From NCBI RefSeq assembly GCF_023544665.1, contig NZ_JAMJFL010000017.1, positions 62,001 to 126,000 of the forward strand: a stretch of DNA of 64,000 nt, read 5' to 3'. Below the pieces are notes generated by a model that worked only from the letters and a program-made list of their open reading frames with translations, did not search any database and was not told the origin of the DNA. The stretch comes from Streptomyces sp. YS415. GTDB taxonomy: Bacteria; Actinomycetota; Actinomycetes; Streptomycetales; Streptomycetaceae. The position numbers were made by a program, and so were the translations under genes. Positions 1-8,189 of this stretch are shown piece after piece (the stretch's first letter is position 1; each line of letters opens with the position of its first letter).

Positions 1-255
1 CTGTACTTCGTCGCCGGGCTCGGCAAGGGCGTGAACGGGCCGTCCTACCGCGAGGACCTGCTGCGCCAGACCGTGGAGCGCGCCGCCGGACTGCTCGGCC
101 GCGAGGACCCGCCATCCGCCCCGGACGCCGAGGAGTTCGTGCGCCGGCAGACCGGCGGGCGGGCCCACGTGGATCCCTATCGGCTCACCTCCGCGCTGCT
201 GCGCAGGCACCAGCAGGTGCCGCTGCGCGCCGTGGCCTCCGTCGTCTACCTCTGA
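1..255 (+). CDS. unidentified protein, C-terminal 84 residues (5' end outside window)
   Basis: The reading frame is open from base 1 and ends in TGA at 253-255, so this is the C-terminal part of a gene that starts before the window. The visible part is soluble and rich in Arg, Leu and Glu, has no transmembrane segment, and ends ...LRAVASVVYL. I do not recognise the family. The next gene begins 25 bases downstream on the same strand, so the two probably share a transcript. It should be read together with upstream sequence. Confidence 0.6.
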   Translation: MYFVAGLGKGVNGPSYREDLLRQTVERAAGLLGREDPPSAPDAEEFVRRQTGGRAHVDPYRLTSALLRRHQQVPLRAVASVVYL

Positions 256-280
256 CCGCCCGGCAGAAGGGGAACCACCC

Positions 281-985
281 GTGTTCACCCAGCAGTACCT
301 CCGGGAGCACGCCGAACGCCGTGCCGGGGCCGCGCCCGCCGGCCAGGCGGCCGAGCCGGGCCGGACGGCCGTCACGGTCGTGCTGCGGCGCTTCGAGCCC
401 ACGACGTTCGCGCGGTCCGCGGTGGCCTACGCCTTGGACCTGCCGGCCACGTCGAGCGAGCCGTGGCTGCGCGCCTACACCCGCACGGTCTTCCTCTCCG
501 GCAACCCCGACAACCTCCGTACGCGCTTCGCCTTCCACCACGTCAGCGCGGACGGCGCCATGGCGTGGACGCTGCCCGAGGACTCCGGCGGAACCCCGCC
601 GCTGCGGCGCCTGCTGCGGCTCTTCCCCGCGGCCGCCCTGCCCCCGCTGCCCGCCCGGATGGAGATTCCGCCCCGGGCCGGCGCCGGCCCGGACCTTCGC
701 ACGGCACGGGTCGACGTCGTCACCACGCGGGTGTCCCTGGCCGACTACCTCGTGCACGTCCACCACGCCCTGGCGGAGGCGGTCCTGTCCGGGCTGATCG
801 GCGCGGGCACGGAAGTCGGGCTCCGGCATCTGCCCCGACTCGACCCGGCCGAGGGGCCCTACGCGATGCTGCGCGCCGTCCCCGACCGGGACGCGGCCGA
901 CGGCCGGCTGCGCGCCTGCGCCGGGGTCGCCCGGGTCTGCGTCGAAGGCGAGGAGAGCGAAGGGACTCGGGTTCTTTTGGAGTGA
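281..985 (+). CDS. conserved hypothetical protein, 234 aa
   Basis: The GTG start at 281 is preceded by a purine-rich GAAGGGG at 265-271. The protein has no signal peptide or membrane helix. It has an N-terminal Ala/Arg/Pro-rich segment (about residues 10-30), then a globular body with alternating hydrophobic strands and a histidine cluster (LVHVHH, about residue 160). It may be a DUF6182-type protein, but I cannot confirm that. It follows the truncated gene by 25 bases and is therefore probably co-transcribed with it. Its stop codon lies inside a 13-bp direct repeat. No function is proposed. Confidence 0.6.
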   Translation: MFTQQYLREHAERRAGAAPAGQAAEPGRTAVTVVLRRFEPTTFARSAVAYALDLPATSSEPWLRAYTRTVFLSGNPDNLRTRFAFHHVSADGAMAWTLPEDSGGTPPLRRLLRLFPAAALPPLPARMEIPPRAGAGPDLRTARVDVVTTRVSLADYLVHVHHALAEAVLSGLIGAGTEVGLRHLPRLDPAEGPYAMLRAVPDRDAADGRLRACAGVARVCVEGEESEGTRVLLE

Positions 986-1015
986 GATGAGAAGGATGGA
1001 GCGAGATGAGAAGGA
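984..1015. repeat. 13-bp direct repeat, two copies
   Basis: GAGATGAGAAGGA occurs at 984-996 and again at 1003-1015, a 19-bp period. The first copy contains the last two bases of the TGA stop of the gene at 281-985. It fills most of the short gap to the convergent imuB gene. A slippage duplication is the simplest reading; no role is evident. Confidence 0.7.
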
Positions 1016-1037
1016 AGCCCTTCCGGCGAAGTGCGGC

Positions 1038-2012
1038 TCACGCCGCCAGCGCCCCCGGCATGACCGCCCGGGGCCCGAACTTCGCGCGCGCCCGGTCCGC
1101 GACCTCCTCGATCCTGCGGACCTTCTCGTCCACCGGGTCGAAGCTGAGCTGATGGGAGGCCTGCTCGGCGGGGTCGAGTCCCTCCGCCCGCAGGGCCAGC
1201 ACCCGCACCCGGGCGCGCTGCAGCCCCAGCCCCTCGTACATCCCGTACGCCACCCGGGTCAGGGCGGCGGAGTGCGCGGTCGGCTCCTTCAGGGACCGGC
1301 TGCGCGACGTCGCCGACCGGTCCGCGTACCGCACGGTCAGCGTCAGCGTCCCGCACACCTTGTCCAGCGCCCGCAGCCGGGCCCCCAGCTCCTCCGCCGC
1401 CGAGAGCAGTGCCCGGCGGTGCCGCTCGGCGTCCAACTCGTCCCGCTCGAAGGGCCGTTCCGTCATCAGCGACCGGGCCACCCCGTTCGGCACCACCCGT
1501 CCGCGGTCCACCCCGTTGGCCTTCTCGTGCAGCTCGCGCCCCGCCCTCGCACCGACCAGCCGCTGGAGCGTGGAGAGCGGCGCGGAGGCGACCCGGCCGA
1601 GGCTGTCCAGGCCGTACTCGCACAGGGTGCGCGCCGTGGCCGTCCCGACCCCCGGAAGCGCGGTGACGGGCTTGTCCGCGAGGAACTCCACCACGCCGTC
1701 CCGCTCCTCGGGGACGGCACAGGTCACCCCGGGCCTGGCCTCCCGCAGCGCCATCCGCGCCAGCATCGTCCCCGGGCCTGCCCCGATCACGCAGTCCACG
1801 CCGTACCGGGCGAGCGCCCGCACCCGGATCACCGAGGCCAGCTCGACCGCGCTGCGCCCGAAGTACCGCTCGGCCCCCCGCAGATCGACCAGCGCCCCGT
1901 CCGGCGGCAGCGCCTCGACGACGGGCGAGAACTCCTCCAGCAGTCCGAGCAGGCCGGGCAGCGCCGCCTCGTGCGTCGGCGGCAGGTGGAAACGTACGCA
2001 GAGAATGGTCAT
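1038..2012 (-). CDS. imuB: ImuB-like Y-family polymerase homologue, 324 aa
   Basis: Member of the Y-family (UmuC/DinB) fold, transcribed behind dnaE2. The start ATG (2012-2010) overlaps the dnaE2 TGA in an ATGA, so the two are translationally coupled. The N-terminus reads MTILCVRFHLPP and the second palm motif reads LVDLRG, so the acidic catalytic residues of active Y-family enzymes (DxD and SxDE) appear absent, as in ImuB proteins, which act as scaffolds for DnaE2. Helix-hairpin-helix (ALPGVGTATARTL) and little-finger regions are present. A QLSFD near the C-terminus resembles a beta-clamp-binding motif. It is shorter than mycobacterial ImuB and no imuA' gene is adjacent. Role inferred: damage-induced mutagenic translesion synthesis. 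Confidence 0.85.
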   Translation of the reverse strand: MTILCVRFHLPPTHEAALPGLLGLLEEFSPVVEALPPDGALVDLRGAERYFGRSAVELASVIRVRALARYGVDCVIGAGPGTMLARMALREARPGVTCAVPEERDGVVEFLADKPVTALPGVGTATARTLCEYGLDSLGRVASAPLSTLQRLVGARAGRELHEKANGVDRGRVVPNGVARSLMTERPFERDELDAERHRRALLSAAEELGARLRALDKVCGTLTLTVRYADRSATSRSRSLKEPTAHSAALTRVAYGMYEGLGLQRARVRVLALRAEGLDPAEQASHQLSFDPVDEKVRRIEEVADRARAKFGPRAVMPGALAA

Positions 2013-5000
2013 CCCGCACTCCCCGGACTCTGGTGCCACAACTTCCTTGTCTGCGTGGGCTCCTGACCCGCAGGACGCAGATCGGCCCACGGATGCATTG
2101 CGTATCCGGTCGGCAGCTGGATGCGCCGCCCGCCGGTGGCGTCCCCTCTTCCCTCGGGCACGGGCTCCGCGAGCCGCGCCGCGACCACGTCGAGCCCGCC
2201 CTGCGTCCGCAGTTCGGCCAGCTCGGCGAGGTTCCACGCGGCGGCGCCCACCACACTGAGGCTGCGCGGCCCGCGCCGCTGGACGACCCCGCGCACCAGC
2301 AGCAGCCAGGAGTGGAAGACGGTGTGCGCGCAGGCGTCGTGGGAGTCGTCGAAGAAGGCGAGGTCGACCAGGCCCGTGCCGTCGTCCAGGGTGGAGAAGA
2401 TGACCCGCTTGCCGGACCGGATCGGCGGCGTCTGGGTGGCCGCCTTGGCGCCCGCCACCAGCACCGTCTCCCCGTGCCGCGCCTCGCGCAGCCGTCTCGC
2501 GCTGACGACGCCCAACTCCTCCAGGAACTCGCGGTGGTCGTCCATCAGATTGCGTGAGGCGTCCATGGACAGCACGCCCAGCTCGGCGCTGAGCTTCTCG
2601 GCGGAGGACAGGTCGGGCAGCCCGGCGGGCGCGGTCTTCCGCCCGCCCGCCAGCGGGAGCTGGCCACCGCCGGCCCCCCGCGCTCCCCGGTGCAGCTCGG
2701 TCAGGTGCAGTTGCAGATCACGCCGGTTGGCGCCGAAGGCGTCCAGCGCGCCGACCTGCGCGAGCCGTCCGGCCAGGGGCCGGCTCGGCCGTGCCCGCTC
2801 CCAGAAGTCCAGCAGCGAGGCGTAGGGCTGCCCGTCCGCGATCCGCGCCGCCTCCGCCTCACTGATGCCGTGCACGTCGGAGAGGGCGAGCCGCAGCCCC
2901 CACACCGCCGGGGATTCAGACACCAGTTCGATACGGTGGGCGACCGCGGACCGGTTCACGTCCAACGGCAGGATCGGCACCCCCCGCCGCCGCGCGTCCG
3001 CCAGCAGCAGCCGCTTCGGGTACATCCCGGGGTCGTGGGTGAGCAGCCCGGCGTAGAAGGCGGCCGGGTGGTGCGCCTTCAGCCAGGCCGACTGGTACGT
3101 CGGCACGGCGAAGGCGACCGCGTGCGCCTTGCAGAAGCCGTACGACCCGAAGGCCTCGACGATCTCCCAGGTCCGCCGGATCGTCTCGGCGTCGTACCCC
3201 TTGGCCGCCGCGTGCTGCGCGAACCAGAACCGGATCCGCGCCTGCGACTCCGGGTCGGAGAGCCCGCGCCGCACCCGGTCCGCCTCGGCGCGTCCGCAGC
3301 CGGTCATGATGTCGACGATGTCGATGATCTGCTCGTGGAAGACGACGACGCCGTACGTCCCCTTCAGCGGCTCCGCCAGATCCGGGTGCGGATAGCGGAC
3401 CGGCGCCCGCCCGTGCCGGGCCTCGATGAACGGCCGCACCATGTCGGCGGCGACCGGGCCCGGCCGGAAGAGCGAGATGTCGACGACGAGATCGTGGAAG
3501 GTGGCCGGCTGGAGCCGTCCGACCAGATCCCGCTGCCCGGGCGACTCGATCTGGAAGCAGCCGAGCGTCTCGGTGGAGCGGATGAGTTCGTACGTCGCCG
3601 GATCGCCCGGCGCCACCCCGTCCAGGTCGATGCGCTCCCCCGTCGCCCGCTCCACCTCCCCGACCGCGTGCGCCATCGCGGACTGCATCCGCACCCCGAG
3701 CACATCCAGCTTGAGCAGCCCGAGGTCCTCCACGTCGTCCTTGTCGAACTGCGCCATGGGAAAGCCCTCGCCGCTGGTCGGCATGACCGGCGTACGGGCG
3801 AGCAGGGAGGCGTCGGACAGGAGCACTCCGCAGGGGTGCATGGCGACTCCGCGCGGGAGGGCGTCCAGGGCCTCGGTCAGCTCCCACAGCCGCCCGTACT
3901 TCTCCTTCTCCCCCGCCAGCGCGCGCAGTTCGGGCAGTTCCGCCAGCGCGGCCCGGGCGTCGCGGGCCCGGATGTGCGGGAAGGACTTGGCGATGCGGTC
4001 GATGTCGGCGGGGTCCATCGACAGGGCCGCGCCCACGTCCCGGATGGCGTGGCGCACCCGGTAGGTCTCCGGCATCGCGACCGTCGCCACCCGCTCGGTG
4101 CCGAACCGGTCGATGATCGCGCGGTAGACCTCCAGACGGCGGGCGGACTCCACGTCGATGTCGATGTCGGGCAGGACGAGCCGGCGCTTGGACAGGAAGC
4201 GCTCCATCAGCAGCCCGTGCTCGACGGGGTCGGCGTGCGCGATGCCGAGGAGATGGTTGACGAGTGAGCCCGCGCCGGAGCCGCGCGCGGCCACCCGGAT
4301 CCCCATGTCCCGCACGTCGTCCACCACTTGAGCGACCGTCAGGAAGTAGGTGGCGAAGCCGTGATGGGCGATGATGTCCAGTTCCCGGTGCATCCGCTCC
4401 CAGTAGTCGCGCCGGCCGGCATACCCCTTGCGCACCATCCCCGCCGCCGCCCGGGAGGCGAGCACCCGCTGGGCGGTACGGCGCCCCGCGCCGACGAGGT
4501 GCGGTTCGGGGAAGTGGACGGTGCCGATGCCGAGGTCGTCCTCGGGGTCGACCAGGCACTCGGCGGCCGTCGCCCGCGTCTGCTCCAGCAGCCGGTGGGC
4601 GGTGTCGCGCCGGAAGCCCGCGGCCTCCACGATCCGCTCGGCGGCCTGCAGCATGGCCCCGGTGTCCTTGAGCCAGGCCTCGCCGGAGTCCAGTTCCCTG
4701 GTGGGGTCGATGGGGACGAGCCGGCGGGCGGCGTCCAGGACGTCGGCGACCGGGCCCTGGCCGGGGTCGGCGTAGCGGACGGCGTTGCTGAGCACCGGCC
4801 GGATCCCCTGCTCGGCGGCGAAGCCGACGGTACGGGCGGCAAGCCGCAGGGAGCCGGGTCCGGTGCCGTCGCGGCCGTGCCAGACGGTCTCCAGGCGCAG
4901 CGCGTCGCCGTAGACCTCCCGCCAGGGGGCCAGCAGCCGGGCCGCGCGGTCGGGGCGGCCGGCAGTGAGGGCGCGGCCGACGTCGGAGTCGGGGCCGAGC

Positions 5001-5422
5001 AGGACGGTCAGGCCGTCGCCCCGGTTGGCGGCCCGGGGCAGCAGCGGTGCGCCTTCGCCGGCGTGCGAGGCCGTGACGATGGCGCAGAGGTCGGCCCAGC
5101 CGCGGGCGCCGTCCCGGGCGAGGAAGGTGACCCGGGGTGCCGACTCGTCGACGAAGGCGCCCCCGCGCACCGGGGTGCGGCGCCTTTCCTCTCGTAGGGG
5201 CTCGGCGCGCTCCACCGCCAGTTCCGTGCCGAACAGCGGGCGCACCCCCGCCTTCGCACAGGCCTTGGCGAAGCGGACCGTGCCGGCGAGGGTGTCGCGG
5301 TCGGTGAGGGCGAGGGCGTCCATGCCCCGTTCGGCGGCACGCTCGGCCAGCCGCTCCGGATGCGAGGCGCCGTAGCGCAGCGAGAACCCGGAGACGGTGT
5401 GCAGATGCGTGAACCCGGGCAT
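2009..5422 (-). CDS. dnaE2: error-prone DNA polymerase III alpha subunit DnaE2, 1137 aa
   Basis: C-family polymerase of the DnaE2/ImuC type, which replicates across damaged templates with low fidelity. The N-terminal PHP domain begins MPGFTHLHTVSGFS. The palm carries PDIDIDVE near residue 417 and LLKLDVLG near residue 570, supplying the catalytic aspartates. Helix-hairpin-helix and OB-fold regions follow. The length (1137 aa) suits DnaE2. The ATG at 5422 is chosen because GGAGGTG lies just upstream and the PHP domain starts immediately; a longer frame reaching 5560 would run across both LexA boxes. It forms an operon with imuB. Regulation by LexA is inferred from the GAAC-N4-GTTC site 14 bases before the start. 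Confidence 0.95.
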   Translation of the reverse strand: MPGFTHLHTVSGFSLRYGASHPERLAERAAERGMDALALTDRDTLAGTVRFAKACAKAGVRPLFGTELAVERAEPLREERRRTPVRGGAFVDESAPRVTFLARDGARGWADLCAIVTASHAGEGAPLLPRAANRGDGLTVLLGPDSDVGRALTAGRPDRAARLLAPWREVYGDALRLETVWHGRDGTGPGSLRLAARTVGFAAEQGIRPVLSNAVRYADPGQGPVADVLDAARRLVPIDPTRELDSGEAWLKDTGAMLQAAERIVEAAGFRRDTAHRLLEQTRATAAECLVDPEDDLGIGTVHFPEPHLVGAGRRTAQRVLASRAAAGMVRKGYAGRRDYWERMHRELDIIAHHGFATYFLTVAQVVDDVRDMGIRVAARGSGAGSLVNHLLGIAHADPVEHGLLMERFLSKRRLVLPDIDIDVESARRLEVYRAIIDRFGTERVATVAMPETYRVRHAIRDVGAALSMDPADIDRIAKSFPHIRARDARAALAELPELRALAGEKEKYGRLWELTEALDALPRGVAMHPCGVLLSDASLLARTPVMPTSGEGFPMAQFDKDDVEDLGLLKLDVLGVRMQSAMAHAVGEVERATGERIDLDGVAPGDPATYELIRSTETLGCFQIESPGQRDLVGRLQPATFHDLVVDISLFRPGPVAADMVRPFIEARHGRAPVRYPHPDLAEPLKGTYGVVVFHEQIIDIVDIMTGCGRAEADRVRRGLSDPESQARIRFWFAQHAAAKGYDAETIRRTWEIVEAFGSYGFCKAHAVAFAVPTYQSAWLKAHHPAAFYAGLLTHDPGMYPKRLLLADARRRGVPILPLDVNRSAVAHRIELVSESPAVWGLRLALSDVHGISEAEAARIADGQPYASLLDFWERARPSRPLAGRLAQVGALDAFGANRRDLQLHLTELHRGARGAGGGQLPLAGGRKTAPAGLPDLSSAEKLSAELGVLSMDASRNLMDDHREFLEELGVVSARRLREARHGETVLVAGAKAATQTPPIRSGKRVIFSTLDDGTGLVDLAFFDDSHDACAHTVFHSWLLLVRGVVQRRGPRSLSVVGAAAWNLAELAELRTQGGLDVVAARLAEPVPEGRGDATGGRRIQLPTGYAMHPWADLRPAGQEPTQTRKLWHQSPGSAG

Positions 5423-5436
5423 CCACACCTCCGATC

Positions 5437-5448
5437 GAACATCAGTTC
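5437..5448 (-). promoter_or_regulatory. LexA (SOS) box, start-proximal
   Basis: GAAC-ATCA-GTTC is an exact match to the core GAAC-N4-GTTC of the actinobacterial LexA box; the flanks are TC and CC. It sits 14 bases upstream of the dnaE2 start codon and overlaps the expected leader. Confidence 0.75.
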
Positions 5449-5480
5449 CCGACAGCCTCATCTCCACCATAGACCAAAAC

Positions 5481-5496
5481 TCGAACGCTTGTACGA
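5481..5496 (-). promoter_or_regulatory. LexA (SOS) box, distal
   Basis: TCGAAC-GCTT-GTACGA matches the full 16-bp LexA palindrome TCGAAC-N4-GTTCGA at every fixed position but one. It lies about 60 bases upstream of dnaE2, a usual promoter distance, and could also affect the divergent gene at 5554. Confidence 0.65.
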
Positions 5497-5553
5497 CAAC
5501 CGTTCGGCCCCGCCCCACCTGCGGAAACGTCCTCCTCCTCGGACTGTAGGGAC

Positions 5554-6588
5554 ATGACACGGAACGGCTTTCTCGGTGAGGTGAAGGACGCGGTCACCCC
5601 GCGTGCCACGCTGCTCGTCCTCGGCGTGATCGCCCTCCAGCTGCTGTTCATCGCGTCCTATGTGGGGGCACTCCATGATCCGAAGGCGAAGGACGTGCCG
5701 TTCGGTGTGGTCGCGCCGGGAACCGCGGCCGAGCAGGCGGTGACCCGGCTGGACCGGCTGCCCGGCTCACCGCTGGACCCGCGCACGGTCGCCGACGAGG
5801 CGGCGGCCCGGGAGCAGATCATGAACCGGGACATCGACGGGGCACTGATCGTCAACCCGGCGCGGACGACCGACACCCTCCTGGTCGCGACCGGCGGCGG
5901 CGCCGTCCTCGCCACCACCCTGGAGAGGTACCTCACCGCCCTGGAGTCCTCCCAGCAGCGGTCCCTCCGCACGGTGGACGTGGCCCCGGCCTCACCGGAC
6001 GACTTCGACGGCCTGTCGTCCTTCTACGTGGTCGTCGGCTGGTGCGTCGGCGGCTATCTGTGCGCCTCGATCCTGGCGATCAGCACCGGCGCCCGGCCCG
6101 CCAACCCGCGCCGCGCGGTGATCCGGCTGGTCGTGATGGCGCTGGTGGCGATCGTCGGCGGGCTCGGCGGCGCGGTGATCGTGGGACCGATCCTGGACGC
6201 GCTGCCCGGCAGCGTGCTGGCCCTGTGGGGGCTCGGCGCCCTGGTCACCTTCGCGGTGGGGGCGGCCACGCTCGCCCTCCAAGGGGTCTTCGGCATCGTC
6301 GGCATCGGCCTGGCGATCCTGCTCGTGGTGATCGCGGGCAACCCGAGCGCGGGCGGCGCCCTCCCGCTGCCGCTCCTGCCACCGTTCTGGCAGGCGATCG
6401 GCCCCGCGCTCCCCCCGGGCGCCGGAACCTGGGTGGCCCGCTCCATCGCCTATTTCGACGGCAACGACACGACGGCTGCCCTCCTGGTCCTGTCCGCCTG
6501 GGCGGCGGCGGGCATCGCGATCACCCTGCTGGCGGCAACCCTGCGCAAGAAGCGAAAGGACGAACGCCTGCCGACGGAGGCAAGGTAG
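5554..6588 (+). CDS. DUF3533/ABC-2-like membrane protein, 344 aa
   Basis: Topology of the YhgE/Pip and ABC-2 permease-like group: one N-terminal transmembrane helix (about residues 18-37), an extracellular domain of about 110 residues, then five helices (from residue 155 to 335), ending in a basic cytoplasmic tail RKKRKDERLPTEAR. No ATP-binding partner is adjacent, so a transport role is unproven. It is transcribed divergently from dnaE2 with 131 bp between, which hold the two LexA boxes. The gene ends at a strong hairpin shared with the convergent protease gene. Confidence 0.75.
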   Translation: MTRNGFLGEVKDAVTPRATLLVLGVIALQLLFIASYVGALHDPKAKDVPFGVVAPGTAAEQAVTRLDRLPGSPLDPRTVADEAAAREQIMNRDIDGALIVNPARTTDTLLVATGGGAVLATTLERYLTALESSQQRSLRTVDVAPASPDDFDGLSSFYVVVGWCVGGYLCASILAISTGARPANPRRAVIRLVVMALVAIVGGLGGAVIVGPILDALPGSVLALWGLGALVTFAVGAATLALQGVFGIVGIGLAILLVVIAGNPSAGGALPLPLLPPFWQAIGPALPPGAGTWVARSIAYFDGNDTTAALLVLSAWAAAGIAITLLAATLRKKRKDERLPTEAR

Positions 6589-6677
6589 CCCCGCCACGCA
6601 GGACAGACGCATGCAGCCGCCGACGGCGCTCCGCCCCCACGAGGGCCACCCGCACCCGACCACGCACCCGCACGCAA

Positions 6678-6709
6678 AAGTCCCGCCCCTCACGCGCGGG
6701 GCGGGACTT
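6678..6709. terminator. bidirectional hairpin terminator
   Basis: A perfect 12-bp stem (6678-6689 with 6698-6709) and an 8-nt loop lie between the convergent genes ending at 6588 and 6723, with a short A/T run on the outer sides. Confidence 0.8.
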
Positions 6710-6722
6710 CCCGGTACCGGCG

Positions 6723-7805
6723 TCAGCCGATCTGCGTACCCGTCGCCGACAACGCCTCCGTCACCGGCTGGAAGAACGTCTCCCCACCGGAGGTGCAGTC
6801 ACCGCTGCCCCCGGACGTGAGTCCGACCGCCTTGTCCCCGGAGAACAGCGAGCCCCCACTGTCACCGGGCTCGGCGCACACATCGGTCTGGATCAGCCCG
6901 TTGACGATGTCGCCGTTGCCGTAGTTCACCGTGGCGTCGAGGCCGGTGACCTTCCCGGAGTGCACCTGCGTGGTCGAGCCGCTCCGGATGACCTCCATGC
7001 CGACCGTGGCGTCGGCCGCACCGGAGATCGCCTGCGTGGACCCGTTGTAGAGGTTGACCTCGCTCGGGTGCTCGACCTCGCCCGCGTACTTGACCAGGCC
7101 GTAGTCGTCGCCCGGGAAGCTGGACACCTCGTTGGCCCCGAGCGCGTTGCCCTGCGCGTCCTGCCAGTTGGTGATGCCCTCCGTGCAGTGCCCCGCGGTC
7201 AGGAAGTACGGCTCGCCGCCCTTGACCACGTTGAAGCCGAGGGAGCACCGGCCGCTGCCGTCGGTGATGGCGTCACCGCCCGCGATGAAGGGCTTGAACT
7301 CCCCCTTGGTGCGCCGGAGTTCCGCCGTGGACCCGAGCCCGTCGACGACCTCGCCGAGCTTGCTCCACTCGGCGTCGGAGACCGTGCGGTCGGCCGTGAC
7401 GACGATTCTGTTGGTCGTCGGGTCGGTCACCCAGGAGGTGCCCGGAATGGTCGCGTCCTGCTTGAGCGTGCCGCGCGCGCTCCTGAGCTCCGCGAGGGAG
7501 TTCGCCACGATCCGCGCCTCGGCGCCGGCCGCCTCGACGGTCTCGGCCGCGGCCTTGTCCAGCACGTTCACGACGAGGTTCTTGTTCCGCGCGTCGTAGT
7601 AGGTGCCGGCCGCGGCGGTCCCGAGATCCTCGACGAGCGTCGAGGCGAGCTTTCCGGCCGCCGTGACCGACAGGGTCTCGGGCGTGGCGGCCGGCGAGGG
7701 CTCACTGGCGTTCGCAGTCTGGAAGGTGACACCCGCGGCCACCAGTGCGGCGATGCCCGCACCTGCCGCGGCGGCCCGCCGCCTGGGTATGCGTCGGTGC
7801 TTCAA
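6723..7805 (-). CDS. secreted streptogrisin-type S1 serine protease, 360 aa
   Basis: Secreted chymotrypsin-fold protease of the streptogrisin/alpha-lytic group, made as a pre-pro-enzyme. TTG (7805) is taken as the start because AGGAGGA precedes it by 6 bases and a signal peptide follows at once (basic KHRRIPRRR, then hydrophobic to residue 30, ANA cleavage-like site). The propeptide runs to about residue 173. The mature enzyme should start at IAGGDAI (Ile174). The catalytic triad is His206 (TAGHC), Asp234 (DDYGLV) and Ser316 (GDSGGS). The propeptide is longer than in the neighbouring protease at 8190, so the two are paralogues rather than a recent duplication. It is preceded by a 384-bp non-coding stretch. 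Confidence 0.9.
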   Translation of the reverse strand: MKHRRIPRRRAAAAGAGIAALVAAGVTFQTANASEPSPAATPETLSVTAAGKLASTLVEDLGTAAAGTYYDARNKNLVVNVLDKAAAETVEAAGAEARIVANSLAELRSARGTLKQDATIPGTSWVTDPTTNRIVVTADRTVSDAEWSKLGEVVDGLGSTAELRRTKGEFKPFIAGGDAITDGSGRCSLGFNVVKGGEPYFLTAGHCTEGITNWQDAQGNALGANEVSSFPGDDYGLVKYAGEVEHPSEVNLYNGSTQAISGAADATVGMEVIRSGSTTQVHSGKVTGLDATVNYGNGDIVNGLIQTDVCAEPGDSGGSLFSGDKAVGLTSGGSGDCTSGGETFFQPVTEALSATGTQIG

Positions 7806-8005
7806 CTCACGTCCTCCTGTGGGGGGTCGGTCCGGAGGCCGTGGGGGCCCCGTGAACCGGAAGGCGTACGGACACGGAGGCGGCGTACAGCAAAAAGCCG
7901 CGTCCGTGCCGGTTGATCGGCGCCTACTATTCCGAGGCACACAGGGCGCACACAAGGTCGACTCCCAGACGTACACACGGCCACCACACCGCATCCCCGC
8001 CCTCT

Positions 8006-8021
8006 TGACCGTGCACGGTCA
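8006..8021. promoter_or_regulatory. 16-bp perfect palindrome, candidate operator
   Basis: TGACCGTGCACGGTCA reads identically on both strands. It lies about 200 bp upstream of the protease start at 7805, between that gene and the terminator of the previous one. A dimeric repressor or activator site is plausible; the protein is unknown. Confidence 0.4.
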
Positions 8022-8125
8022 TCCCAGGCGGATTCGCACTGCAAACACCCCCGAGCGATCAACTCGTATGCGGCGCGTGAGGTCTGCTCCTGTCCTGAAA
8101 GCGGCAGTTGAGGCCGCGGGCATGG

Positions 8126-8161
8126 GCGAGCCCCCGCACGACACTGCGTGCGGGGGCTCGC
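8126..8161 (-). terminator. hairpin terminator of the downstream-lying protease gene
   Basis: A perfect 15-bp stem (8126-8140 with 8147-8161) with a 6-nt loop begins 28 bases past the stop of the protease gene at 8190-9098. Confidence 0.85.
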
Positions 8162-8189
8162 TTGCTGCCGGCTGTGGAGCGGGGTGTCT

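Larger units (their letters stand above)
7806..8189. other. 384-bp intergenic region between two protease genes
   Basis: It holds the promoter region of the protease at 6723-7805, a 16-bp palindrome at 8006-8021, and the terminator of the upstream protease at 8126-8161. No credible small coding region was seen. Confidence 0.7.

Noticed and set aside
859..2256. Minus-strand open frame overlapping imuB in another frame
   Set aside because: The translation is Arg/Gly-rich shadow; imuB motifs are only in the frame called here.
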